From a virus: 64,000 bases of DNA. The stretch covers positions 62,001 through 126,000 of the IMG/VR virus record IMGVR_UViG_3300025030_000038, one strand, 5' to 3'. The notes beneath the pieces were generated by a model that saw only the letters and a program-made list of their open reading frames with translations, searched no databases and was not told the DNA's origin. The position numbers and the translations under genes were made by a program. Shown one piece after another: positions 31,125-39,465 of this stretch. Within the stretch, counting starts at the first letter, position 1, and each line of letters opens with the position of its first letter.

Positions 31125-31969
31125 GGCATTGGCCCCATCATGGTGTTAAACTCCTCCTCGGTGTATGCGGTCCCCCCAAAGAAAAGAGCCTTCACCCGAT
31201 TGGCAACGGTGGCCAGGGGTGGGTAGACAATGGGCTCGATCTTGGACCTAGTGACAGAGAGGCCGGGGTTCTTCCTGGCATTGTGACCGGGGGGCAGGGC
31301 CTCCAAGTCCTCAGCCGTGAACGGTGCAGTCGTGGTGGTACGTCGAATGAACGTCCCCCGCTTGCACTGGGGGGGATACTTGTCCCAGTCAATGCCCCTC
31401 TGGAGGAGCATCTGCTTCTGCTCCAGCCCGTTCAGGCCATGAAGCTCCTTGTGGGAGCACACCGCTTGAGCGGCCATGGAGACGGAGTTCTTGGTGGCAT
31501 CCCACTCCCGCCACATGATGCAGTTAGCTGCCTCTTCGAGGTCGGGCACATTCCAAACCCGACAATCGAACGTGGGCGCCCGACCGACCTTCTTGTTAGG
31601 AAGGTACTTGGGCATCAAGAGATTGAAGTGCACACTCGCAAACGCCGCCAGCGAGGATGTGATCTTCTGGATACGCCCATCGAAGTACAGCTGGCTCTCG
31701 AAGGAGTCAGAGTACAGGACCAGACTGATCTCGTCTGACTGCGTGTAGCCAATACGCGCATTGGACTCCTTGACCAGAAGCTCCGTGACGTTCTGCATGA
31801 GTCCCATGAGACCTGGGTCAAAAGGGCGAATGAGTCCTTTCGTGAAGGTGTGAAAACTCCGACCATCCAGTCGGATCATCGCAGGAAGTCCGGGCATAAG
31901 GCGCCGCTGTGCCTCCACGCCCTCGTAGACCTTCATTCTTGTGCCAAGGACATCTTTGATATCACTCAT
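31121..31969 (-). CDS. tRNA(His) guanylyltransferase (Thg1-like)
   Basis: From ATG 31969 (MSDIKDVLGTRMKVYEG), residues about 32-46 (MIRLDGRSFHTFTKG) and 78-86 (TQSDEISLV) supply the two carboxylates binding Mg2+ in Thg1/TLP enzymes, with FDGRIQKITSSLAAFASVHFN between domains. These enzymes add nucleotides in the 3'-to-5' direction to tRNA 5' ends; bacterial-type relatives repair truncated tRNAs. No tRNA-His is in the window, so repair of phage tRNAs is a reasonable guess. Confidence 0.9.
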   Translation of the reverse strand: MSDIKDVLGTRMKVYEGVEAQRRLMPGLPAMIRLDGRSFHTFTKGLIRPFDPGLMGLMQNVTELLVKESNARIGYTQSDEISLVLYSDSFESQLYFDGRIQKITSSLAAFASVHFNLLMPKYLPNKKVGRAPTFDCRVWNVPDLEEAANCIMWREWDATKNSVSMAAQAVCSHKELHGLNGLEQKQMLLQRGIDWDKYPPQCKRGTFIRRTTTTAPFTAEDLEALPPGHNARKNPGLSVTRSKIEPIVYPPLATVANRVKALFFGGTAYTEEEFNTMMGPMP

Positions 31970-32282
31970 TGAAATCCTCAAATAGGCTGTGTACATACGC
32001 CTTGGGATAATCAATGTGGTTTAGGGACCACCGGGTCAACATCCGCATGGCAGCAGCTACCCCGTCAGTCCACGCCTGGACCTCCGCCTGGGTAAGGGCA
32101 GCAAATGTAACTATTCTCGCCTGGACTTTGGTGCCAAGTATTGTAACCTCAAAATTCCCCTTCACATCCCACCAACTCTGAAGCTCTGAGTCCCAGGTCA
32201 TGTGGAGAGGGAGTGCTGAATAGAGGCCCGACAGGTTCACCCCATTGGCGTAGATATACTTTGGATGCTTGCGCTTTTTCAT
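31962..32282 (-). CDS. Hypothetical protein (106 aa)
   Basis: The protein has a basic start (MKKRKHPKYIY), a beta-like middle (FEVTILGTKVQARIVTFAAL), and a helical end (VQAWTDGVAAAMRML). Not recognised. Its stop overlaps the Thg1 start by eight bases. Confidence 0.66.
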   Translation of the reverse strand: MKKRKHPKYIYANGVNLSGLYSALPLHMTWDSELQSWWDVKGNFEVTILGTKVQARIVTFAALTQAEVQAWTDGVAAAMRMLTRWSLNHIDYPKAYVHSLFEDFNE

Positions 32283-32479
32283 GTAGCCACCATGGGAACG
32301 GGACGGGCAATCTTCACGACTTGAACATTGGCCCCATTGAAGGTCTTGGGAATTGACCCAACTGTGGTTCCACGTTGGACGTATACGAAGTAGACGTCCC
32401 CATACTCATCCTTCCCTATACCAATGCTGGCACCTATTGGAAGCAATGCCTTCAGGGCCTGGATAGCCTCCCGGGTCAT
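32279..32479 (-). CDS. Hypothetical protein (66 aa)
   Basis: Small mixed protein with a helical start (MTREAIQALKALLP) and beta strands (YGDVYFVYVQRG, VQVVKIARPV). Overlaps both neighbours by four bases. Unknown function. Confidence 0.66.
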   Translation of the reverse strand: MTREAIQALKALLPIGASIGIGKDEYGDVYFVYVQRGTTVGSIPKTFNGANVQVVKIARPVPMVAT

Positions 32480-32952
32480 GCTTCTCTTACACTCCCAAGG
32501 GCATCCCTGAGCAACTGAAGTACGAATTTGTTGGGGACAATGTGTGGATTCAACTCATCGAACTCCGCCACGTCCAGGCCAAGCAGGTCCTTGGTGAACT
32601 CTGCCACCGCCCCCGACCGAGCAACCCCACCCAAGCAGTTGACCAGCAACAGGTCTCGCCTGTAGGCGGCATCCTCATGGGCCTTGAGAATGAATCTCAC
32701 GATCAGCTCGGCCTGTTCAGGTTGGAACAGGGCTTTGGCTGGCAGGAAATCGGTGTCGTCCAGGTCCAGGTCATCGAATTGGAGTACTAGGGTATCAGCG
32801 GAGGGCTCGAAGATGGGCTTCTTCCCAACGTCCGTGATCGAAATGATCCAGACCTTCCCGTGGGAACGGGTCAGCACGCCAAGCTCGAACTGGTTTCCGT
32901 CCGCCCACTTCAACATGTGGGCTTCGGGGACTGCTGCGACATGAGAGATCAA
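32476..32952 (-). CDS. PTP-like phosphatase-fold protein 1
   Basis: Residues about 99-115 read LLVNCLGGVARSGAV, a CxxGxxRSG phosphatase P-loop with the invariant Cys and Arg. The remaining pattern (a Asp/Leu-rich segment DDLDLDDTDF before it) is matched by the paralogue at 60627. The usual His before the Cys is Asn. It may remove phosphate from proteins or be a pseudo-enzyme. It belongs to the same operon as the protein kinase at 35446. Confidence 0.75.
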   Translation of the reverse strand: MISHVAAVPEAHMLKWADGNQFELGVLTRSHGKVWIISITDVGKKPIFEPSADTLVLQFDDLDLDDTDFLPAKALFQPEQAELIVRFILKAHEDAAYRRDLLLVNCLGGVARSGAVAEFTKDLLGLDVAEFDELNPHIVPNKFVLQLLRDALGSVREA

Positions 32953-33015
32953 GATTTCTCCCTGAGAAGCTTCGCCTTTTGGGCATGCGCCTTCATGCCT
33001 GAAGTTACGCCCAAG

Positions 33016-33375
33016 CTACTTCTTGGGGACTGGCAAACCAATTCCCGAGCTGAATTCAGCGTAGGGGTCCTTGGGGGCCGATGTGGGCGGGTTTGGCTCA
33101 ATAGTCTGGATAGTCTGGTATCGATTAAGCATGTAGACCTGCAAGATCTTGTTGGAAATGGCCCGGCGATTCGACGAGGTAAACAGGGCCACGAGATGGG
33201 CCACCTCGGCTTCCGACTCATCGTCTGAGCCAAAGTATCGTCGGATTGCATTGCGACGTTCGAGGACAGAGGCGAGTATGGCCCCGAGTTCTGTTTGAAG
33301 ATGGCCAATCTCCTCTACGGGGCCATTGACCGCAGCCAATTCTTGAGACTCGGACAGTTTTGGGTTCTTGGCCAT
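33016..33375 (-). CDS. Hypothetical protein (119 aa)
   Basis: Start chosen at ATG 33375 (MAKNPKLSESQEL). Residues 20-85 are helical, with an Ala/Pro-rich linker and tail. Unrecognised. Longer upstream reading would cover the small gene at 33419. Confidence 0.65.
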   Translation of the reverse strand: MAKNPKLSESQELAAVNGPVEEIGHLQTELGAILASVLERRNAIRRYFGSDDESEAEVAHLVALFTSSNRRAISNKILQVYMLNRYQTIQTIEPNPPTSAPKDPYAEFSSGIGLPVPKK

Positions 33376-33418
33376 GGTGCCCTCAAAGGGATCCAAGTAA
33401 AGGCCCGCTAGCGCCGGG

Positions 33419-33526
33419 CTAGGATTTCTTTGGACAATCCCTCACAGACGCAATGTGGGCAATCGCTAGCTGGCGCTTAGCAGATTCCCGCCCCTTTGGC
33501 CACAGCTCAATGCGGATTACGAGCAT
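33419..33526 (-). CDS. Short conserved phage peptide (35 aa)
   Basis: The frame reads MLVIRIELWPKGRESAKRQL then IAHIASVRDCPKKS. Its first half matches a small beta-protein family common in tailed phages (IRIELWP.G...KR), usually about twice as long. It overlaps the end of the pyruvate-kinase-like gene by ten bases. It may be a shortened relic or a genuine mini-protein. Confidence 0.5.
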   Translation of the reverse strand: MLVIRIELWPKGRESAKRQLAIAHIASVRDCPKKS

Positions 33527-34431
33527 GAGAGAGCCTCAAAGGTGGCCACGGCCCGCCCCAGGGCCTTCCCTTCTTTGCACAGGTCGTCACAGAGCAGGAA
33601 GGACCGGTATCCAATTGACCGGAGCAATCCAATCTCACAGATGTCACTGCATGAGGGAACCGTGTTATTGAACAAGGACAGCATCATCCTGGACCCCACA
33701 AGAGCATCCCGGTCCATTGCTATGATTAGTCGCTGGGCAGCCAGGATATCATGGGGGTGATCAACTTCCACATACAGGTCTCCACGGGCTGCCATCAATC
33801 GGACATTGGGTTGCTTGCAGAAGTCTCTCTGTACAAACTGCAACCCCTTCTTGGACTCTATCTTCAGGATGATCTCGGAGTCCTTGCCCACCAGCTCTTG
33901 GAACTCTTCCAGGTCTCGCTGTTGTTCCACATAGGAGAGGTAGAACTTCCTGTGCCCCATCTTGTAGGCAGCTTGGATCTTCTCCACCTCATCATTCGTA
34001 AAGAGCTTGGAATCCCGGATGGTCAGATGCTCATCTCGGAAGTGGATGGAGTCCCCGGCCTTGACTCGGTACTTGGGGAATCCATCTGCCTTCATGTGGA
34101 GCCGGTTGCCCTCTGTGATCCTCTCCACAGTGGCCCAGTCCTCACCTGCCTTGAAGATGATTGGGTGGGGCAGTGGCAGGTCAATTCGGTGGTTCAGGAC
34201 CAGTTCAAGGTGATCCGCATGGGAGATAGACTCCTCCACCCGAAGCTGGCGCCCCTTGGCGTCAAACCACAGAGGGACTGTAGCTGAAGCGGGGATGGAC
34301 GCCACCTCGGCCTTCAAGTCACAGGCCCGGAAGAACAAACCATTCATTCTTATCCCTTTGAGGAAAGGGTGACTCGCAAATTCAGCGAAGTGTGGATCAC
34401 TGGGAACAGCCGTGATGTGCAAATTCAACAT
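33517..34431 (-). CDS. Pyruvate-kinase-like TIM-barrel protein
   Basis: Residues about 200-290 match the catalytic part of pyruvate kinase: ILKIESKKGLQ (Lys-Ile-Glu), RLMAARGDLYVEV (ARGDL-x-x-E), ILAAQRLIIAMDRDALVGSRMM, then VPSCSDICEIG. Upstream, residues 112-165 correspond to the B-domain region. The protein (304 aa) is shorter than host pyruvate kinase and lacks its C-terminal domain. It may be a phosphoenolpyruvate- or oxaloacetate-acting relative; activity is unproven. Located two genes from a VWA/kinase pair. Confidence 0.75.
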   Translation of the reverse strand: MLNLHITAVPSDPHFAEFASHPFLKGIRMNGLFFRACDLKAEVASIPASATVPLWFDAKGRQLRVEESISHADHLELVLNHRIDLPLPHPIIFKAGEDWATVERITEGNRLHMKADGFPKYRVKAGDSIHFRDEHLTIRDSKLFTNDEVEKIQAAYKMGHRKFYLSYVEQQRDLEEFQELVGKDSEIILKIESKKGLQFVQRDFCKQPNVRLMAARGDLYVEVDHPHDILAAQRLIIAMDRDALVGSRMMLSLFNNTVPSCSDICEIGLLRSIGYRSFLLCDDLCKEGKALGRAVATFEALSCS

Positions 34432-34448
34432 GAGTCCTCAATTAAGCC

Positions 34449-35411
34449 TTAGAGAAGGGGCTTGGAAGGCTTCCCCGCTGGCAGCTTGTGGAATGTGCTC
34501 TTCCCCGAGCCTGCCACCTTGGGGGCGTTCTGGTACAACCCGTTGAGGGAGGTAAGGACCTTGCGAGACTGGTCGGCGGTCTGCCGGTCAGTCAACTCCT
34601 TGGTGAACACATCGGCCTTACCTGAAGTCCAGGCAAGGATTCCAAACAACACATCCACCACCCGCTCAGGCTGATCCAGAGGGATCAGATGCTCCGGGGG
34701 GAGGAGCTTGGTCCAATCGCGCTTGACCCGTGCTGTGGTAGGTGAGTTGACATCATCATGCCCATATGGCTTGTGGATCAGGTAGACATCGTAGACATTA
34801 TTCAGCTCCGCGAACAGAGTCTCCGTGGACTGGTTCTCGATGGTGACCCCGAATGGGGCCAGATGGGAAGCACGCACCTTGTCATAGGGGCTCTCGTCCC
34901 CAATGAATACCAGGACCGGCTTCTGGTCCCTAGCCACCCTGATACCCGCGAGGAAGAAGGCAGCGGCTACCTCATAGCTTTCGCAGGTCTGGCCTCCGCC
35001 ACCCCCCTCAATGACAAGGGATGTCAGGGATTCTTTGGTCTTGTCGAAGGTGGCCTCTGGTGGATAGACCTGGAGTGGGTACTTGTCCCCGTCCACATCC
35101 CCCACGGCTGAGACCAGGAACTTGGCATCCGCTCCAAGGTATGACTTGAGCTCGTGAAGCAAGTATGGCAGCTTCGAGAACATCACCGCGGGCCAAGTCC
35201 CCATCGAGCCGGTGACATCGCACACAACGGCCAGGGTGGGCGTGTCAATGCTGATCTCGGTCTTTGGTACCAGATCCCTGGCTGTGACGCCAGCGGCTAC
35301 GGCCTTACCATAGCTGCGGTCTACCACCGAGGAGGTATATGCCGCTCTGGCATCCTTGAAGTCATGGCTGGGGACCCAGTTGGTGGACGTGTAATCGGCT
35401 GACTCAGACAT
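34449..35411 (-). CDS. VWA-domain protein with MIDAS motif
   Basis: The domain spans about residues 55-270. VVCDVTGSMGTWPA (DxTGS) and VFIGDESPYD are the metal-ion-dependent adhesion site motifs. The N-terminus has a helical prefix, and the C-terminus is Lys/Pro rich. Co-localised with the DnaJ-kinase gene (34 bases away), which recalls the TerY-type VWA plus kinase pairs in bacterial Ter systems. No phosphatase PP2C is present, but PTP-like proteins are. Confidence 0.8.
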   Translation of the reverse strand: MSESADYTSTNWVPSHDFKDARAAYTSSVVDRSYGKAVAAGVTARDLVPKTEISIDTPTLAVVCDVTGSMGTWPAVMFSKLPYLLHELKSYLGADAKFLVSAVGDVDGDKYPLQVYPPEATFDKTKESLTSLVIEGGGGGQTCESYEVAAAFFLAGIRVARDQKPVLVFIGDESPYDKVRASHLAPFGVTIENQSTETLFAELNNVYDVYLIHKPYGHDDVNSPTTARVKRDWTKLLPPEHLIPLDQPERVVDVLFGILAWTSGKADVFTKELTDRQTADQSRKVLTSLNGLYQNAPKVAGSGKSTFHKLPAGKPSKPLL

Positions 35412-35445
35412 TGGTGTGCTCCTTAACTGTAGATACTAGACGCAA

Positions 35446-36474
35446 CTAAAACGTGTCGTAGGGGACCTTGGGGAAGATTTTACCCCGGGTGTTTCGGGTG
35501 CCAAAACACTTGATTCTCAGGTCATGGATCTCCTTCAAGATGTCCATGCTCTGCCAGTTGGGGCGATCGGTAATATTGGGGGCCGTCATCATCCGCAGGA
35601 ACTCGCGGATCCCGACCGGTACATCCGAGGAGCGAAGGGACTCATCCCGCTTGGACATTTTCCCGGTAAAGGCATAGAGCATTGTCATCCCCAGAGAGTA
35701 CAAATCCGTCTCGGGAATCAGGGGTTTACGGTCTGCCTCCAATTGCTCAGGGGGAGAGAAGTGATTGGTGAACCCAATGTTGTGGTCCATCGAGGTTGGC
35801 TTGACCATAGACAGCCCAAAGTCAATCATGACCGCCCCGTGGCTTTCCGGCTGGAGGATCACATTCTGGGGTTTGATGTCCCCATGGACTACCCCATTGG
35901 CATGAAGGTAGCTTAGCCCTGCCATCAATCGCTCGAAGATCCACCCACAGTGCTCGGGGTCAATCTTTCCCAGGTGCTTGACCGCTTGGTCGAGTGTGGG
36001 CCCGGGAACGTAGGACATGATGATTGCCACGGCCCCATCATCGAGCTTTAGGACCTCGCGGATGGCCGGGAATGCGTAGTGCCTGATGTCCCACACGGCA
36101 CCTGCCTCATTGAGCATGACGGATTCATACTCGGGCCCCACACCCAGGCAACACTTCACACACACCAACTTCTGAGTCAGCTGGTGACGGGCCACATAGG
36201 TCCGACCCATTGCCCCCTCAGCCAGGAACTTGAGGATCTCATAGGACCCAATGATCGTCTTCCCCGTGGGGACCGCCCTGCCTGCCTCCCGGTCATACTT
36301 GGCCCGCTTTTTCACGTCGCCAAGAATGTCATGGGCTGCCCCGATCTCCGTGAAGAGCTTCTGGGACCCACCATGGTCAGGGTGGTGCTTGTTGGCCAAT
36401 GCCTTGTAAGCGGCATTGATGACCTCAACCGAGGCCCTTGAGTCAACATTCAAAATGCGGTACAAGTCGGTCAT
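35446..36474 (-). CDS. J-domain fused to Ser/Thr protein kinase
   Basis: Residues 1-62 form a DnaJ J-domain with YRILNVDSRASVEVINAAYK and the HPD motif (HHPDHGG). Residues about 78-330 are a complete protein kinase: ATP-binding LAEGAMGRTYVAR, CVKCC lysine, HGDIKPQN catalytic loop, IDFGLS, then SPPEQ. ATG 36474 (MTDLYRILN) is chosen. The kinase probably acts in signalling with the VWA protein. Fusion to a J-domain suggests Hsp70 recruitment. Substrates unknown. Confidence 0.88.
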   Translation of the reverse strand: MTDLYRILNVDSRASVEVINAAYKALANKHHPDHGGSQKLFTEIGAAHDILGDVKKRAKYDREAGRAVPTGKTIIGSYEILKFLAEGAMGRTYVARHQLTQKLVCVKCCLGVGPEYESVMLNEAGAVWDIRHYAFPAIREVLKLDDGAVAIIMSYVPGPTLDQAVKHLGKIDPEHCGWIFERLMAGLSYLHANGVVHGDIKPQNVILQPESHGAVMIDFGLSMVKPTSMDHNIGFTNHFSPPEQLEADRKPLIPETDLYSLGMTMLYAFTGKMSKRDESLRSSDVPVGIREFLRMMTAPNITDRPNWQSMDILKEIHDLRIKCFGTRNTRGKIFPKVPYDTF

Positions 36475-36510
36475 GTTCAATAGGCCCTTTTGAGCTTTTC
36501 AATTCGAGGG

Positions 36511-36825
36511 CTAGGCCAAACAATCCGTTGTGGCACCAGCTTCACGCCACCTCTTCCGGGCCTGCCTGACAAAGGCCACGATCTTCTTGACCAGTGCCTT
36601 GTCGGCTCCCCAATCCTGAGATTCCCACACTTCCCTGGCATCCTTGAAGGTGGTAAGCTCGATACTGTATTGGATTTCCTTGGCCATTGCCTTGGGGGTG
36701 GTGAGAGCCCCTCCCCCGTCCAGGTAAGAGAAATCCAGCAGGCTCTCCCCCGCTTGGAGGGCCTGCTCGCTGGCCTCATAGGCCAATGACTTGATGGTGA
36801 TGGGTTTCTTGGATGTATTGCTCAT
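36511..36825 (-). CDS. Hypothetical protein (104 aa)
   Basis: Predicted to be helical (residues 12-40 and 65-95) with a basic C-terminal stretch VRQARKRWREA. No family known. It is the gene immediately upstream of the kinase in the operon. Confidence 0.67.
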   Translation of the reverse strand: MSNTSKKPITIKSLAYEASEQALQAGESLLDFSYLDGGGALTTPKAMAKEIQYSIELTTFKDAREVWESQDWGADKALVKKIVAFVRQARKRWREAGATTDCLA

Positions 36826-36842
36826 GTTCCTACTTACGCCTT

Positions 36843-37532
36843 TTAGTCTGAATCTGTCAGGTTGATGCCATCCAGCTGGGCCTTGATTGCATTGAGAACT
36901 CGTTCCATCTTGGCAGCCTTGGTCTCGCTTGCAGCCAACTGTTCGCGCAACTGCCGATTCTTGGCACGGAGCGACACAAGTTCCCTCTGGTCCAAATCGG
37001 CCAGGACCGGGTCAGTGGTTGGGGTCTCGTCCTCACTGTCCCCCTCATGGGTGCAATGTCCAATAAGGCAGTCCTCGAACCTGACCAGCTTCTGAGGGGT
37101 TGGTGGAGGATCGTGGTTGACGTTGCAGCTCTCCAGCAACTTGACCAGCTCCACGCAATCCGCCTTGTAGATGAAGGCCATCCCGGATGCCTCCACATCG
37201 ACTGCTTCCAGCACCTGCTTGAGGGCTAGCGCGTGGAAAAAGGCATTGTCCCCGCGGATGAAGATGCCGGGCCAATCCTGACCAAACTGCATGGTGCCCG
37301 TCTCGGGTCGATTGACCCCCACGCTAAGCTGCACAGACAGTGTTTTCCCCATAGCCCGTTCCCGGGCCACCAGGGCCGCAAGACGACTCGTAAGCTCCGG
37401 GGGAAGCCCATACTCCTTCAGGACCCCCGTGGCAATGTCCTGACGTATCCACAGCTCACATTGGAGTGCGGTTTCCGAAGGCATGGCCTTGGCCATCGCC
37501 TGAACGAGGTCCTCAATTGTGTCTGGTCTCAT
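36843..37532 (-). CDS. Hypothetical protein with C-terminal coiled coil (229 aa)
   Basis: The first 130 residues contain beta strands (TLSVQLSVGVNRPETG) and helix; residues about 190-225 are a coiled coil (LRAKNRQLREQLAASETKA). A Cys/His pair CLIGHCTH is in between. Overlaps the next gene by four bases. Unknown function. Confidence 0.68.
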   Translation of the reverse strand: MRPDTIEDLVQAMAKAMPSETALQCELWIRQDIATGVLKEYGLPPELTSRLAALVARERAMGKTLSVQLSVGVNRPETGTMQFGQDWPGIFIRGDNAFFHALALKQVLEAVDVEASGMAFIYKADCVELVKLLESCNVNHDPPPTPQKLVRFEDCLIGHCTHEGDSEDETPTTDPVLADLDQRELVSLRAKNRQLREQLAASETKAAKMERVLNAIKAQLDGINLTDSD

Positions 37533-37894
37533 CTATCAACTCCTTCAGTGTACACTTGAATTCGTGTCTCCGACGACCCATCCCACTCGAAATGGCGCCC
37601 GTGTCTGGCCAGCACATCACAGATCAACTTGCCGACAGCCTCATCGGTCATGGGATTGGGCCCAAGTGCCCCATAGGACAACATGAGGTATCCACGTTCC
37701 TCACGTCTCTCCTCATCCTGTGCATGGTAGAACACGTATCCCAAGTGCCCCGAGGGCTCATCCTTGTTCTCTTTCGAGATAGCATCCAAGCCACAAGACT
37801 GGCAGCACTGATAGTTCATCCGGGCCATCAAGTAGGTGTCCTCGAAAGCGTCAAATACCATGTCCAAAGGTGCCGGTCGGATATGTTCACTCAC
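37529..37894 (-). CDS. DUF6891-like protein
   Basis: Residues 27-110 match a DUF6891-type pattern: NYQCCQSCGLDAI, GYVFYHAQDEE, GYLMLSYG and LICDVLARHGRHFEWDGSSETRIQV. The CCxxC could bind zinc. The family is widespread in bacteria and uncharacterised. Recognition is from memory. Confidence 0.65.
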   Translation of the reverse strand: MSEHIRPAPLDMVFDAFEDTYLMARMNYQCCQSCGLDAISKENKDEPSGHLGYVFYHAQDEERREERGYLMLSYGALGPNPMTDEAVGKLICDVLARHGRHFEWDGSSETRIQVYTEGVDR

Positions 37895-37907
37895 AGGTCA
37901 TGCTCCT

Positions 37908-38165
37908 CTACCACGGTCTTCCCCCGATGCTGTCTCTTACACCAAGCTTGTAATCTTGAGATGTGCCAATTTCCGGGCAGGCGAGAGGCACGAAGCACCT
38001 GTCATCTTCCACAGCCTCTACCACAACAGTGATGACCTTCAGGCGTCCTGTGCCCTTGCAGGCCAAACAGGTCCTGTACTGGGTGCCATCGTTCATTTCC
38101 ACCGCAAAGGTGCCACGACCAAGGCATTCTGGGCAGGTTAGGGGGATGTTCATTGTCCTAGCCAT
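37908..38165 (-). CDS. Zinc-binding protein with DnaJ-type repeats (85 aa)
   Basis: CPECLGRGTF (residues 11-20) and CLACKGTGRL (33-42) are a pair of CxxCxGxG modules as in DnaJ zinc fingers, giving one zinc site. A further Cys lies in the second half. The first possible start, 38165, overlaps the upstream gene; ATG 38153 is an alternative. Near the J-domain kinase, so a co-chaperone-like role is possible but weak. Confidence 0.65.
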   Translation of the reverse strand: MARTMNIPLTCPECLGRGTFAVEMNDGTQYRTCLACKGTGRLKVITVVVEAVEDDRCFVPLACPEIGTSQDYKLGVRDSIGGRPW

Positions 38166-38724
38166 CCCAAAGTAGGGGTCCCAGTTGGATGTGGTTACAT
38201 TCGTCCATCTTCGGTCTGGTCCCTACCGCCAACATGGATGTGGTGGCATCGAGGGAAACGTAGATGACCTGTGTGGTCCAGTTGGGCTGGACCTGTGAGG
38301 AGTACGCCCCGGGGAATTCCTTGACGAGGTTGATCTTCCGAGTGAAGGCGTTATGCTGCCCCGGATAAGCTGTGAGTGTTACAACAGATTCCGCAATCTC
38401 AGCTTTGAGCCACCCATTCTCAATCATGAACCCCACCCAAAGGGTCTCGATATATTGCCGATCCGCTGTGACCTTGGCGCGAAGTTTTTTCAGGTTGGGC
38501 CCGGAGATATCACCTTCTGCCAGTTCAAAAGTTCGCTGGCCCTTGGCCTCCAGCCAGACCTTGGCTTCGGTCCTCTCCTTTTGGGCCTGCGGGTCCACGG
38601 TCTGAAGGTGCATCCTGGGGTCTTCTCGGGAAAACCACCCCCAGTTATGGTCCGCCACATTACGAAGCACGACCGCCATGGCGGTCTTCTTCTGGAAGCG
38701 GTCGACGACGTTCTTGATGGTCAT
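38158..38724 (-). CDS. Paralogous phage protein A1 (188 aa)
   Basis: This protein shares long blocks with the gene at 53197-53775: VVDRFxxKTAMAVVLRxV, GWFSREDPRMHLQTVD, LTAYPGQHNAF. The two are clearly paralogues in different operons. Beta-rich with an N-terminal helix. No known domain. Retaining two divergent copies suggests separate roles. Confidence 0.72.
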   Translation of the reverse strand: MTIKNVVDRFQKKTAMAVVLRNVADHNWGWFSREDPRMHLQTVDPQAQKERTEAKVWLEAKGQRTFELAEGDISGPNLKKLRAKVTADRQYIETLWVGFMIENGWLKAEIAESVVTLTAYPGQHNAFTRKINLVKEFPGAYSSQVQPNWTTQVIYVSLDATTSMLAVGTRPKMDECNHIQLGPLLWDG

Positions 38725-38733
38725 GCTTGCACC

Positions 38734-39099
38734 TTAGCCCACGCTTTCGAGGAGGTCCAGCATTTCCTTGGTGTCGATCTCACCGTTCCAATGACGCAGC
38801 AGGACATCACGGTTCTTGTTGATGAACGCCACGACCCGCTTGGCAACCTTGCCCGGTAGCTCCCCGAGCACTTTCGGGGGCACCCCGAGCGTTACTGACA
38901 CTGCGTCCGCCAGCCCCTCCCCGGTGATCTTCTCACCAAGGACAACCTTGATCCGTGGGCCATGTTGAAGCTCAGCACCAGCAAATTCCCCAGCGGATAC
39001 CCAGATGATGGCGCCATCGACCCCCGTTGTACGTGAACGTAGGTTCGACATTGCTTCCTTGAGGAAGCGGGCGGCTACGTTGGTGGAGGGGAGAGGCAT
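38734..39099 (-). CDS. Hypothetical protein (121 aa)
   Basis: First gene after promoter P8. Mixed alpha/beta protein with GVDGAIIWVSAGEFAGAELQHGPRIKVVLGEKITGEGLADAVSVTLGV and a helical end. Not recognised. It opens the long operon that ends near 30.0 kb. Confidence 0.68.
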   Translation of the reverse strand: MPLPSTNVAARFLKEAMSNLRSRTTGVDGAIIWVSAGEFAGAELQHGPRIKVVLGEKITGEGLADAVSVTLGVPPKVLGELPGKVAKRVVAFINKNRDVLLRHWNGEIDTKEMLDLLESVG

Positions 39100-39114
39100 T
39101 GGGTTCCTTACACC

Positions 39115-39155
39115 CCCCTATCGGCACGGCGGGAAGGAACTTTTAGTGGAATCGG
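39115..39155 (-). promoter_or_regulatory. Phage promoter motif P8
   Basis: Minus strand: CACTAAAAGTTCC, then CGTGCCGATAGGGGG and TGTAAGGAACCC before the gene starting at 39099. It appears to drive the operon with the VWA, kinase, phosphatase and Thg1 genes (39.1 to 30.0 kb). Confidence 0.83.
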
Positions 39156-39165
39156 TTGGAGGGCC

Positions 39166-39465
39166 TTACAGATCGCAGACCGAGCAGTGGCAGTTGAGGG
39201 CGTGAACCTCCCCAGACCCCCAACACCACTCACATCTTCCCTCATCCCCATCACCACACCCCGAACCACTACATGTAGGGCACGCATCCTTCGGTGGGTT
39301 GTAGTCATCGGGTCGCAGCCTCCCCCGCCAGCCTATGGGGTCCGCTGGTACGCAGACTGACAGGATGGGTCCGAAACGGGTTTCCCCAATCTTCATGGCT
39401 TTGCCGGTCGCAATGAGCTTAGTGGCTACACCAGTGATTGCATCCTTGAATTCGTCATCGGTCAT
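39166..39465 (-). CDS. Zinc-binding protein with CxxCxGxG motif
   Basis: ATG 39465 (MTDDEFKDAITGVATKLIA) is preferred since GAGAG lies eight bases upstream; ATG 39534 is possible. Near the C-terminus CPTCSGSGCGDGDEGRC, CEWCWGSG and CHCSVC form a zinc-rich tail of the DnaJ type. It ends just before promoter P8. Unknown role. Confidence 0.65.
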   Translation of the reverse strand: MTDDEFKDAITGVATKLIATGKAMKIGETRFGPILSVCVPADPIGWRGRLRPDDYNPPKDACPTCSGSGCGDGDEGRCEWCWGSGEVHALNCHCSVCDL

